Positions 25,596 to 34,077 of a stretch of 64,000 nucleotides of DNA are shown in pieces. Under the pieces are notes generated by a model that did not search any database, was not told the origin of the DNA, and saw only the letters and a program-made list of their open reading frames with translations. Made by a program: the position numbers and the translations under genes. Position 1 is the first letter of the stretch, and each line of letters starts with the position of its first letter. Origin of the DNA: Lachnospiraceae bacterium (GTDB lineage Bacteria > Bacillota > Clostridia > Lachnospirales > Lachnospiraceae); the NCBI GenBank assembly GCA_024691305.1, contig JAILNS010000015.1:62001-126000 (forward strand). Reading direction: 5' to 3'.

Positions 25596-27494
25596 ATGTA
25601 TCTGGAAGATATAAAACAGGCTAATGATATAAAAAAGACAGATCCCGCAGCTTTAAACGAACTGGCTGCGGAAATCCGTGATTTCCTGATAAAGACTATA
25701 TCCGTTACAGGCGGGCATCTGGGATCTAATTTGGGAGCAGTTGAACTCACAATGGCTCTTCATCTGACTCTGGATCTTCCCAATGACAAGATCATCTGGG
25801 ATGTCGGACACCAGTCATATACCCACAAGATCCTGACCGGAAGAAGAGAAGGATTCGTACATCTTCGCCAGTACGGCGGTATGAGCGGATTTCCCAAAAC
25901 CGGTGAAAGTGAATGTGATGCATTTGATACCGGACACAGTTCAACATCCATATCTGCCGGGCTGGGTCTTGTAAAGGCGCGCGACTTAAAGAACGAGGAA
26001 CGTACCGTTGTATCTGTCATAGGAGACGGTTCCTTAACCGGAGGAATGGCTTATGAAGCGCTTAATAACGCATCACGTATCGATACCAACTTTATCATTG
26101 TTTTAAATGATAACGAAATGTCCATATCCGAAAATGTGGGCGGTATGTCCAAGTACCTTAACAGCATCCGTACCTCAGAGAAATACCTTAACTTAAGGGA
26201 CGGTATATATTATTCTCTTGCCGGAAAATCCAAGAAAGCGGATGAACTTGTCGAAAAGATAAGAAAGACCAAGAGAACATTAAAAAGTATGGTAGTTCCC
26301 GGAATGTTCTTTGAGGATATGGGGATCACCTATCTTGGGCCGGTCGACGGACATGATATCAAGGCTATGGTCAAAGCTTTTAACGAGGCAAAAAAAGTAA
26401 GAGGAGCTGTTATAGTTCATGTTCTTACACAAAAAGGCAAAGGTTATGAGCCTGCAATAAAACATCCGGCAAGATTCCACGGAACAGAACCTTTTGAGAT
26501 AGAATCGGGTATTCCGGCTCATCCCCGTACAACCCCCAATTACACAGATATCTTTTCAACCGTTATGTGTAAGCTCGGAGAAAGAGATGAAAATGTTGTG
26601 GCGATCACTGCAGCAATGCCTGACGGTACCGGACTCAAAAGATTCAGGAATATGTATCCCGACAGGTTTTTTGATGTAGGAATTGCCGAGGAACATGCGG
26701 TCACTTTTGCCGCAGGTCTTGCTGCAGGCGGAATGAAACCTGTGGTTGCGGTTTATTCTTCTTTTTTACAAAGGGGTTATGATCAGATCATACATGACGT
26801 ATGTCTGGACAAACTGCCTGTCGTATTTGCCATAGACAGGGCAGGACTTGTCGGAAGTGACGGGGAGACACATCAGGGAATATTTGATCTTTCATATCTT
26901 TCATCGATTCCGGATATAACCGTAATGGCACCTAAGAATCTGTGGGAACTTTCGGATATGATGAAGTTCGCCGTAGCTTACGGCGGCCCGTGCGCTATAC
27001 GTTATCCAAGGGGGAATGCATATACCGGACTTAAAGATCACAGAGCAAAGATAGAATACGGGAGATCCGAACCTATATACGAAGAACAGGAAATACTTCT
27101 GTATGCGGCAGGAAGCATGGTGAAGACCGCGGAAGCAGTCAGAGAAGAATTAAAAACTGCGGGTTATTCATGTTCTCTTACAAATGCCCGTTTTGTAAAG
27201 CCTTTGGACAGGGAATATATACTTGAAGCATGCAAAAAACACCATCTGATCGTTACGATGGAAGAAAATGTACTAAGCGGCGGGTTCGGAGAACATGTAT
27301 CCTCACTCATAGAGGAAGAGGGCTTATCCGATAAGGTACGCATACTTCATATAGCGATTCCGGATACATATGTAGAACACGGAAGTGTGGATATATTAAA
27401 GAAAATGATCGGTCTTGATACCGAAAGCATAACAGCAAAAATACTTGATATTGCCGGGAAACCGCACATAGTACCGATCGGAGAAAGGGCATGA
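25596..27494 (+). CDS. dxs: 1-deoxy-D-xylulose-5-phosphate synthase
   Basis: 632 residues, full length. This thiamine-diphosphate enzyme joins pyruvate and glyceraldehyde-3-phosphate in the first step of the MEP isoprenoid pathway. GHLGSNLGAVELT and DVGHQSYTHKILTGR carry the conserved His residues, the ThDP motif is GDGSLTGGMAYEALNN, and DVGIAEEHAVTFAAG holds the catalytic Glu. It starts four bases after ispA and overlaps tlyA by four bases (ATGA). Confidence 0.98.
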   Translation: MYLEDIKQANDIKKTDPAALNELAAEIRDFLIKTISVTGGHLGSNLGAVELTMALHLTLDLPNDKIIWDVGHQSYTHKILTGRREGFVHLRQYGGMSGFPKTGESECDAFDTGHSSTSISAGLGLVKARDLKNEERTVVSVIGDGSLTGGMAYEALNNASRIDTNFIIVLNDNEMSISENVGGMSKYLNSIRTSEKYLNLRDGIYYSLAGKSKKADELVEKIRKTKRTLKSMVVPGMFFEDMGITYLGPVDGHDIKAMVKAFNEAKKVRGAVIVHVLTQKGKGYEPAIKHPARFHGTEPFEIESGIPAHPRTTPNYTDIFSTVMCKLGERDENVVAITAAMPDGTGLKRFRNMYPDRFFDVGIAEEHAVTFAAGLAAGGMKPVVAVYSSFLQRGYDQIIHDVCLDKLPVVFAIDRAGLVGSDGETHQGIFDLSYLSSIPDITVMAPKNLWELSDMMKFAVAYGGPCAIRYPRGNAYTGLKDHRAKIEYGRSEPIYEEQEILLYAAGSMVKTAEAVREELKTAGYSCSLTNARFVKPLDREYILEACKKHHLIVTMEENVLSGGFGEHVSSLIEEEGLSDKVRILHIAIPDTYVEHGSVDILKKMIGLDTESITAKILDIAGKPHIVPIGERA

Positions 27495-28327
27495 AAGAAA
27501 GGCTCGATGTACTTTTGGTCGAAAGAGGGCTGGCAGAAAGCAGGGAAAAAGCCAAGGCTCTTATCATGAGCGGGATAGTTTATGTGGACGGCATAAAAGA
27601 AGATAAAGCAGGAACTAATTTTGATAAAGAAACTTCCGCAATAGAGGTTAGAGGTAATACTTTAAAATATGTGAGTCGCGGCGGATTAAAGCTTGAAAAA
27701 GCCATGGAAGTCTTTCCGATAGATTTAAACAATGCCGTTTGCATGGATATAGGGGCTTCGACAGGCGGATTTACCGATTGTATGCTTCAAAACGGTGCAG
27801 CCAAAGTATACAGTATAGATGTCGGACACGGTCAGCTTGCATGGAAACTTCGAAACGATGAACGTGTCGTATGCATGGAAAAGACGAATTTCAGGTATGT
27901 TACACCGGAAGATATCGCTGAACCCATAGATTTTGCATCCGTGGATGTTTCGTTTATTTCGCTTTCCAAGATACTCCCTCCTGCATATGCTCTTTTGAAG
28001 GACGGCGCTTCGATGGTCACGCTCATAAAACCTCAGTTTGAGGCCGGACGTGATAAAGTCGGCAAAAAAGGCGTTGTAAGGGATAAGGATACCCATATCG
28101 AAGTGATCAAAAATGTGACGGGTTATGCGCAAGATACGGGATTTGTGATAAAAGGTCTTGATTACTCACCGGTAAAGGGTCCGGAAGGTAATATCGAATA
28201 TCTTATGTATATCGTAAAAGATAAATCCTGCTCTGATCAAGCAGGTAATACCATTAAGACAGAAACGATAGCTGATGAAGATATTATAAAGATCGTTGAA
28301 TCGGCACATGGGGAGCTGGACAGATGA
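27491..28327 (+). CDS. tlyA: TlyA-family rRNA 2'-O-methyltransferase
   Basis: 278 residues: an S4 RNA-binding domain at the N-terminus (RLDVLLVERGLAESREKA, then YVSRGGLKLEKA) and a FtsJ-like methyltransferase domain with SAM motif DIGASTGGFTDCML near residue 82 and ASVDVSFISLSKILPP. TlyA methylates ribose in 16S/23S rRNA in species where studied; some homologues have been called haemolysins. The start overlaps dxs and its end overlaps nadK by four bases, typical of the clostridial order. Confidence 0.94.
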   Translation: MKERLDVLLVERGLAESREKAKALIMSGIVYVDGIKEDKAGTNFDKETSAIEVRGNTLKYVSRGGLKLEKAMEVFPIDLNNAVCMDIGASTGGFTDCMLQNGAAKVYSIDVGHGQLAWKLRNDERVVCMEKTNFRYVTPEDIAEPIDFASVDVSFISLSKILPPAYALLKDGASMVTLIKPQFEAGRDKVGKKGVVRDKDTHIEVIKNVTGYAQDTGFVIKGLDYSPVKGPEGNIEYLMYIVKDKSCSDQAGNTIKTETIADEDIIKIVESAHGELDR

Positions 28328-29127
28328 AAAAGTTTCATATAATCGTAAATAATATAAAAGATCCGAATGGAGTATATACCGCAAGGATAATGGCAGCCTT
28401 AAAAAATGCCGGCGCGGAGAGAGTAACTTCGGGAAATCCTATTCCGAATGATGCAGATGCATTTATCGTGCTGGGCGGTGACGGAACAATGCTTCGTGCC
28501 GCAGGTAATACGCTGGGGCTCAATATTCCGCTCCTTGGTGTTAATCTGGGTCGTCTCGGATATCTTACCGAATCCGATATGGACAGGATAGATGAAGATA
28601 TGCGTAAGCTTATTGACGGGGATTATTCCATAGAAAACCGTATGATGATGTGCGGAAAGGTATATAAGGGAAATGTTAAGCAGTCGGAAGACCATTGTTT
28701 AAACGATATTACGATAACAGGTTGCGGAGCACTGTGCCTTATCAGATATGACCTTTTTGTAAACAATGAGTTTTTGAACAGTTATTCCGCTGACGGTCTT
28801 GTTATTTCAACGCCTACCGGAAGTACTGGATATAACATGTCCGCAGGCGGTCCGATAGCGCAGCCCAGAGCCAATCTCATAATAGTCACCCCGATCTGTC
28901 CTCATACTCTTAATTCAAGAAGCATAGTCCTTAGTCCTGATGACAGGATAGAAGTAAGGATAAGTGACGGGCAGACAGTTCCCGTGGCTGCTCAGTTTGA
29001 CGGAAGAGAACCTTATTCACTCGGTGTCGGGGACTGTGTTCAGATATTTAAGTCTACGGAGATAACCAAGATCATCAAGTTAAAAAAAGAAAGCTTCTTA
29101 AATACGCTTCATGAAAAACTGATATGA
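28324..29127 (+). CDS. nadK: NAD kinase
   Basis: 267 residues. It phosphorylates NAD to NADP. The GGDGT motif is at residues 51-55 (VLGGDGTMLRA), followed by GVNLGRLGYLTE, a CLNDITIT version of the NE/D motif, and the Gly-rich DGLVISTPTGSTGYNMSAGGP. The length is normal for the short bacterial type. In many Firmicutes argR and recN follow on the same strand; here nadK is followed by a terminator and an inverted recN. Confidence 0.96.
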   Translation: MKKFHIIVNNIKDPNGVYTARIMAALKNAGAERVTSGNPIPNDADAFIVLGGDGTMLRAAGNTLGLNIPLLGVNLGRLGYLTESDMDRIDEDMRKLIDGDYSIENRMMMCGKVYKGNVKQSEDHCLNDITITGCGALCLIRYDLFVNNEFLNSYSADGLVISTPTGSTGYNMSAGGPIAQPRANLIIVTPICPHTLNSRSIVLSPDDRIEVRISDGQTVPVAAQFDGREPYSLGVGDCVQIFKSTEITKIIKLKKESFLNTLHEKLI

Positions 29128-29150
29128 TAAAAATTGGTATTATAAAAAAT

Positions 29151-29177
29151 GAGCCGGGTTATTTCCCGGCTCTTTGT
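29151..29177. terminator. Bidirectional terminator between nadK and recN
   Basis: GAGCCGGG (29151-29158) pairs with CCCGGCTC (29165-29172) across TTATTT. T-rich sequence follows on the + strand (TTTGTTT) and a run of As (ATAAAAAAT) precedes it, giving a U-tract for the minus-strand transcript. The recN stop codon lies in the loop. Confidence 0.88.
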
Positions 29178-30826
29178 TTCATTTCTACAGCTGCCGATCT
29201 TGCGGCCTGTGTATCTTCGCCCGATCCCATCATACGCATGAGTTCGCTTATCATTCCGTCATCATCAAGAGGTGAGACATCTGTGATCGTCCTTCCGTCC
29301 TGAACAGATTTGGATATTATGAAATGCGTATCCGCCTGGGCAGCGACCTGAGCCTGATGTGTTATACATATAACCTGGTGCGAGTCTGACAGAGAATGGA
29401 GTTTCTCACCGACCTTCCATGAAGTGACGCCAGATATACCGGTATCTATCTCATCAAAAATAAGCGTATCAAAACCGTCCCTGTCGCCCGATATACATTT
29501 GATTGCAAGCATGATCCGGGACAGCTCACCTCCGCTTGCAATCTTATTTAGCGGCATAAGCGGTTCTCCGGGATTTAAGGATATAAGGAATTCGATATCG
29601 TCATATCCGCTTGAAGTTAAGTTATCGGGATTTTCACTTACTTCTACTTTCAGGTTACAGTCCAGGAAATTCATGTCTTTTAAGGCATCCATGAGTTTTG
29701 ATTCAAGTACGGAGGCTGCTTTTATTCGCAGTTCATGTGCTTTTTTCGAAAGCTCTTTTAGTTTTGACTCGGATCTTTTCTTGTCTTCATTAAGTTTCTC
29801 TATATAAGCATCGTGATCCGACCATATGTCAAGTTCGTGCTGCCTTTTTTCAGAGTAAGCATTTATATCCTCGATGGTTTTACCGTATTTATCTTTTAAC
29901 CTGTTTATCAGATCCAGCCTGTCAGTAACTTCGCTAAAGTATGACGGATCAAATTCGGACGATGACAGATAATCATGGATATCTCTGATAAGATCTGAAG
30001 ATACCTGATCGAGTCCGAGAAGAGTATCTGCCATGTTTTGTAAGGCATCGTCATATTCCGAAACCTGATATATATCTTTGAGAGCTCTTGAAAATAAAGG
30101 CGAAACGCCGTCTCCATCGTCCATTAAAGATAAAACCCGTGACAGGGATTCGTTGATCTTTGATGCATTGTTTAGGCGCCGGTATGTATTTTCAAGTTCG
30201 ATATCTTCTCCGGGAGTAAGATTTGCTGAGTTGATCTCATTGATCTCATATTCAGCCAGATCGGCTTTACGTCTGCGCACAGATTCATCTTCGTCATCGG
30301 CATCAAGTTTACATAATATATCAAAGTAGACCTTATATTCTTTTTTTATCTGATCAAGAATGTTTAAAAGAGGATCTCCTCCGGAACTGTCAAGCATGGA
30401 TTTAAGGGATGAGTCCTTAAGGAGACTTAAGGATTCCCTTTGCCCGCAGATATCGATAAGGCTGGATGTTATGCGGGAGAGTTCCCTTAAGGTCACCTTG
30501 GTTCCGTTAACGAAGCAGTCCGTACCGGTTTTGGTTATCCTTCTTCTGATGAGCAGTTCGTCTTCGTCTAAATCAATGCCTGAATCGCTAAGGAGCGTAC
30601 GGGTATCGTCTCCAACAGGAGATAAAGAGAGTTCTACACTGGCCTGTTCGGCACCGTTACGGATAAGACCAAGATCTGCCCTGTCACCCAAAGCAAGCCC
30701 CAGTGATTCGATGAGTATGGACTTTCCGGCGCCGGTTTCGCCCGTAAGAATGTTTAAGCCCGGTGTGAATGTAATGTCGGCTTCATCTATCAGAGCGACA
30801 TTACGTACATGAAGATTGTTTATCAT
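29159..30826 (-). CDS. recN: DNA repair protein RecN
   Basis: 555 residues, SMC-like ATPase that organises broken DNA ends in recombination repair. Walker A is TGETGAGKSILIES near the N-terminus, a long coiled-coil middle follows, then the signature region ASGGELSRIMLAIK and Walker B LIFDEIDTGISG. The stop codon lies in the loop of the terminator hairpin. A GAGGAG ribosome-binding site precedes ATG. It is transcribed divergently from relA and opposite to nadK, unlike the usual co-directional arrangement. Confidence 0.97.
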   Translation of the reverse strand: MINNLHVRNVALIDEADITFTPGLNILTGETGAGKSILIESLGLALGDRADLGLIRNGAEQASVELSLSPVGDDTRTLLSDSGIDLDEDELLIRRRITKTGTDCFVNGTKVTLRELSRITSSLIDICGQRESLSLLKDSSLKSMLDSSGGDPLLNILDQIKKEYKVYFDILCKLDADDEDESVRRRKADLAEYEINEINSANLTPGEDIELENTYRRLNNASKINESLSRVLSLMDDGDGVSPLFSRALKDIYQVSEYDDALQNMADTLLGLDQVSSDLIRDIHDYLSSSEFDPSYFSEVTDRLDLINRLKDKYGKTIEDINAYSEKRQHELDIWSDHDAYIEKLNEDKKRSESKLKELSKKAHELRIKAASVLESKLMDALKDMNFLDCNLKVEVSENPDNLTSSGYDDIEFLISLNPGEPLMPLNKIASGGELSRIMLAIKCISGDRDGFDTLIFDEIDTGISGVTSWKVGEKLHSLSDSHQVICITHQAQVAAQADTHFIISKSVQDGRTITDVSPLDDDGMISELMRMMGSGEDTQAARSAAVEMKQRAGK

Positions 30827-30866
30827 ATATTCTCCTCATTTTCTCCGGACACGGAGATGCTCAAAT

Positions 30867-30897
30867 ATTATATCATGAGTTCTTCAGATTGGTCACA
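30867..30897 (-). promoter_or_regulatory. Promoter of recN
   Basis: On the minus strand TATAAT (+ coordinates 30872-30867) lies 19 bases from TGTGAC or 18 from GTGACC. The -10 is perfect but the -35 is weak. No SOS-type LexA box was recognised by eye. Confidence 0.55.
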
Positions 30898-30901
30898 TTT
30901 A

Positions 30902-30930
30902 TTGACTGAAAACGCCTTTTGGGGTTATAC
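30902..30930 (+). promoter_or_regulatory. Promoter of relA
   Basis: TTGACT (30902-30907) and TTATAC (30925-30930) have 17-base spacing. Transcription should begin close to 30937, exactly where a leader hairpin starts. It is back to back with the recN promoter. Confidence 0.8.
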
Positions 30931-30937
30931 TCTTATA

Positions 30938-30960
30938 AGCCGGTCGTGAGGAAACCGGCT
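30938..30960 (+). promoter_or_regulatory. Hairpin at the 5' end of the relA leader
   Basis: AGCCGGT (30938-30944) pairs with ACCGGCT (30954-30960) around a 9-base loop, starting at the predicted transcription start. A second small stem CCCGTA/TACGGG (30992-31008) precedes the start codon. There is no U-tract strong enough for a classic terminator. Confidence 0.55.
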
Positions 30961-31020
30961 GAGTTTTGTTGAAAGAATTCATGCTTGAGGACCCGTATTT
31001 GCTACGGGATGGTGCGGACT

Positions 31021-33318
31021 ATGTCAGATGTGGACAGATCCGGTATTATTAATATAGATGCCGATAATGCCATAGAGAAGTCCAAAAGTCCTGAAGAACT
31101 GTATCAGGACCTTATAAAACGTGTCCTTCTGTATCATCCTTCCGATGATATTTCCATGATAGAAAAAGCATATAATATGGCAAATAATGCTCATTCCGGA
31201 CAGGTAAGACGTTCGGGAGAGCCTTATATCATACATCCTTTAAATGTTGCAATAATCCTTGCAGACTTAGAGCTTGATAAGGAAACAATAGTTGCGGGAC
31301 TTCTTCACGATGTTCTGGAGGATACTTCAACTACTATGGAAGGCCTTACCGAGGCTTTCGGCTCGGATGTTGCACTTCTTGTTGACGGCGTTACCAAACT
31401 CGATAAGCTTCAGTTTGTCGGATCGGATAAACAGGTAGACAGGCTTGAAATGCAGGCTGAAAATCTGCGTAAGATGTTCCTTGCCATGGCAAAGGATATA
31501 AGAGTCATCCTTATCAAGCTGGCCGACAGACTCCATAACATGAGAACGCTGCAGTTCCAGCCACCGGAGGCACAGGAGAGAATCTCAAGAGAGACTCTGG
31601 ATATTTATTCCCCGATCGCTCAAAGACTCGGTATCAGCAAAGTTAAGGTTGAACTTGATGATCTGTCTTTGATGTATCTCGAACCGGAAGCATATAAGGA
31701 ACTGGTCCAGAGTATAGATATAAACAGCGAAGAACGTGAAGCATATATACAGGGCATAGTCGATGAAGTAAGAGAACATATCGTGACTGCAGGCATACAT
31801 GCTGAAATATACGGAAGGATCAAGCATCTTTTCAGTATTTACAAAAAGATGAAGAACCAGAATAAGACGCTCGATCAGATATATGATGTGTTTGCGGTAA
31901 GGATACTTGTGGATACCATTCCTGACTGTTATGCGGCTCTGGGTGTCATACACGCAATGTATACGCCTATCCCGGGCAGGTTCAAGGACTATATAGCAAT
32001 GCCTAAGGCGAATATGTACCAGTCACTGCATACGACGCTTATCGGATCTTCGGGTCAGCCTTTTGAAATACAGATCAGAACACATGAGATGCATAAAGCG
32101 GCTGAATACGGTATCGCTGCACACTGGAAATATAAAGATGCTTCGGACGGTAAAAAGGTAGATGATTCCGAACAGGAAAAACTGACATGGCTCAGACAGA
32201 TCCTTGAGTGGCAACAGGATTCTCAGGATAATGCTGAATTTATGGGAATGCTGAAAAGAGATCTTAACCTGTTCTCCGATAATGTATACTGTTTTACTCC
32301 TAACGGAGAGGTCAAGAACCTTCCTGCGGGATCTACACCTATAGACTTTGCCTATGCGGTGCATTCCGCCGTGGGTAACCGTATGATCGGCGCCAAGGTT
32401 AACGGTAAGCTTGTTCCGATAGATTATGAATTAAAGAACGGCGACCGTGTTGAGATAATAACAAGTCAGAATACCAAGGGTCCAAGCCGTGACTGGCTTA
32501 GTATCGTAGGATCTTCCCAGGCCAGAAATAAGATAAATCAATGGTTTAAGCAGGAATTAAAAGAAGATAACATAGTAAGAGGCCGGGAATCCATAAACAA
32601 TTACTTAAAGGCCAAAGCCATAACGGTTTCCAATATAATGATTCCCAGGTATATCGAAAGGGTTATCCGCAGATACGGATTTTCCGACTGGGATTCTCTT
32701 CTTGCCGCCGTAGGACACGGTGCTCTTAAAGAGGGCCAGGTCATATCAAGGCTTCAGGAGTATTATAACGAGGATCATAAGGCAAATCCTACCGAGGAAG
32801 AGATTCTTGAACAGGTAGCGCAGAGTGCCGCAGGTGTATCCATGCGTCCTAAATCAGGCGGATCCGGTATAACCGTTAAGGGCATCCATGATGTTGCGGT
32901 CAGGTTTTCAAAGTGCTGTTCACCGCTTCCCGGCGATGAGATCGTTGGATTTGTTACCAGGGGAAGAGGAGTATCCATTCACAGGACCGACTGTATCAAC
33001 ATCCTGAATCTCCCCGAGCATGAAAGGGTACGTATAATAGATGCCGAATGGGAACTTCCGGAAGGACATACGGATGAGCATTACCTTGCGGAGATCAGCA
33101 TCTTTGCCAATAACAGGAGCGGGCTTCTGGCAGATGTATCAAGGACCTTTACCGAGAAGGGTATAGATATATTATCCGTTAATACGAGAGTATCGAAGCA
33201 GGGTACCGCTACAATGGATATCAGTTTTGAAGTCAATTCAAGACAGGAACTCGACCGTATTACCGATAAACTGCGCAGTATAGAGAGCGTTGTGGATATC
33301 GAAAGAACCACGGGATGA
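31021..33318 (+). CDS. relA: Bifunctional (p)ppGpp synthetase/hydrolase
   Basis: 765 residues from ATG 31021; upstream in-frame ATG 31009 and TTG 30985 are alternatives because no clear ribosome-binding site marks any of them. The HD hydrolase domain has SGQVRRSGEPYIIHPLNVA and GLLHDVLEDT. The synthetase domain has GRFKDYIAMPKANMYQSLH. A TGS domain (VYCFTPNGEVKNLP), a helical/CC region with FSKCCSPLPGDEIVGF, and a C-terminal ACT domain complete the long RSH architecture. It sets the stringent response by making and degrading (p)ppGpp. It is driven by its own promoter facing recN. Confidence 0.97.
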   Translation: MSDVDRSGIINIDADNAIEKSKSPEELYQDLIKRVLLYHPSDDISMIEKAYNMANNAHSGQVRRSGEPYIIHPLNVAIILADLELDKETIVAGLLHDVLEDTSTTMEGLTEAFGSDVALLVDGVTKLDKLQFVGSDKQVDRLEMQAENLRKMFLAMAKDIRVILIKLADRLHNMRTLQFQPPEAQERISRETLDIYSPIAQRLGISKVKVELDDLSLMYLEPEAYKELVQSIDINSEEREAYIQGIVDEVREHIVTAGIHAEIYGRIKHLFSIYKKMKNQNKTLDQIYDVFAVRILVDTIPDCYAALGVIHAMYTPIPGRFKDYIAMPKANMYQSLHTTLIGSSGQPFEIQIRTHEMHKAAEYGIAAHWKYKDASDGKKVDDSEQEKLTWLRQILEWQQDSQDNAEFMGMLKRDLNLFSDNVYCFTPNGEVKNLPAGSTPIDFAYAVHSAVGNRMIGAKVNGKLVPIDYELKNGDRVEIITSQNTKGPSRDWLSIVGSSQARNKINQWFKQELKEDNIVRGRESINNYLKAKAITVSNIMIPRYIERVIRRYGFSDWDSLLAAVGHGALKEGQVISRLQEYYNEDHKANPTEEEILEQVAQSAAGVSMRPKSGGSGITVKGIHDVAVRFSKCCSPLPGDEIVGFVTRGRGVSIHRTDCINILNLPEHERVRIIDAEWELPEGHTDEHYLAEISIFANNRSGLLADVSRTFTEKGIDILSVNTRVSKQGTATMDISFEVNSRQELDRITDKLRSIESVVDIERTTG

Positions 33319-33363
33319 CATTTATTAAAAAAACGTTTAACAGTATAAGATGGAGAAAAGATC

Positions 33364-34002
33364 ATGTCAGATATTAAAATAGGCCGTATGACACTCGGTG
33401 CGGTTGCAACGAATTGTTATTTTGTATACAGGGAAGATACGTCGGACGTGATCTTTTTTGATCCCTCCGATTCCGGATCATATATATACGAACAGTTAAA
33501 AGACCGTGGATTTTGCATAAAGGCAATATACCTTACACATGCCCATTTTGATCATATATGGGGGTGTAATGAGCTTCGTGAACTGACAGGAGCCAAGGTT
33601 TATGCATATGAGGAAGAACGTGTACTGTGTGAAAGTGCCGAAGTAAACGTATCCGCTCAGGCCGGAAGACCCTATACGGTCAAGGTTGATGAGTATCTTC
33701 GTGACAATGAGTCAAGAGAAGAGTGCGGTATGAAGTTCAAAGTTATAGCCACCCCCGGACATACGATAGGCAGCTGCTGTTATTACTTTGAAGAGGCCGG
33801 GATACTTATAAGCGGAGATACCTTATTCCAGGCAAGCGTAGGACGTACCGATCTGCCTACAGGATCGGAATCAACACTTATAAGATCGATATCGGATAAA
33901 CTGATGTGTCTGCCCGATGAAACCAAGGTATATCCGGGGCACGGAATGTCGACATCTATAGGATATGAGAGAGTTAATAATCCTTTTATCTATTCTTTCT
34001 GA
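33364..34002 (+). CDS. Metallo-beta-lactamase fold hydrolase (glyoxalase II-like)
   Basis: 212 residues. The metal-binding motif THAHFDHIWG (HxHxDH) is near residue 59. The further His ligands appear as TPGHTIGSCCYYF and VYPGHGMSTSIGYE, and the bridging Asp in LISGDTLFQASVGRTD. The short, single-domain form is the common clostridial hydroxyacylglutathione-hydrolase-like enzyme that follows relA in many genomes. Thioesterase activity on glutathione adducts is not assured in this lineage. Ribosome-binding site TGGAGAA is close to ATG. Confidence 0.92.
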   Translation: MSDIKIGRMTLGAVATNCYFVYREDTSDVIFFDPSDSGSYIYEQLKDRGFCIKAIYLTHAHFDHIWGCNELRELTGAKVYAYEEERVLCESAEVNVSAQAGRPYTVKVDEYLRDNESREECGMKFKVIATPGHTIGSCCYYFEEAGILISGDTLFQASVGRTDLPTGSESTLIRSISDKLMCLPDETKVYPGHGMSTSIGYERVNNPFIYSF

Positions 34003-34077
34003 ATCTTTTACGTTGATCTCATCTGATTTATGTTATTATTCTGAAGGTTAATAATTTGTCTTTTTGGAGATTTCGAT

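Noticed and set aside
34016..34060. Promoter before the ABC exporter genes
   Set aside because: TTGATC with TATTAT has a spacing of 15 bases and other matches are equally weak; not good enough to annotate.
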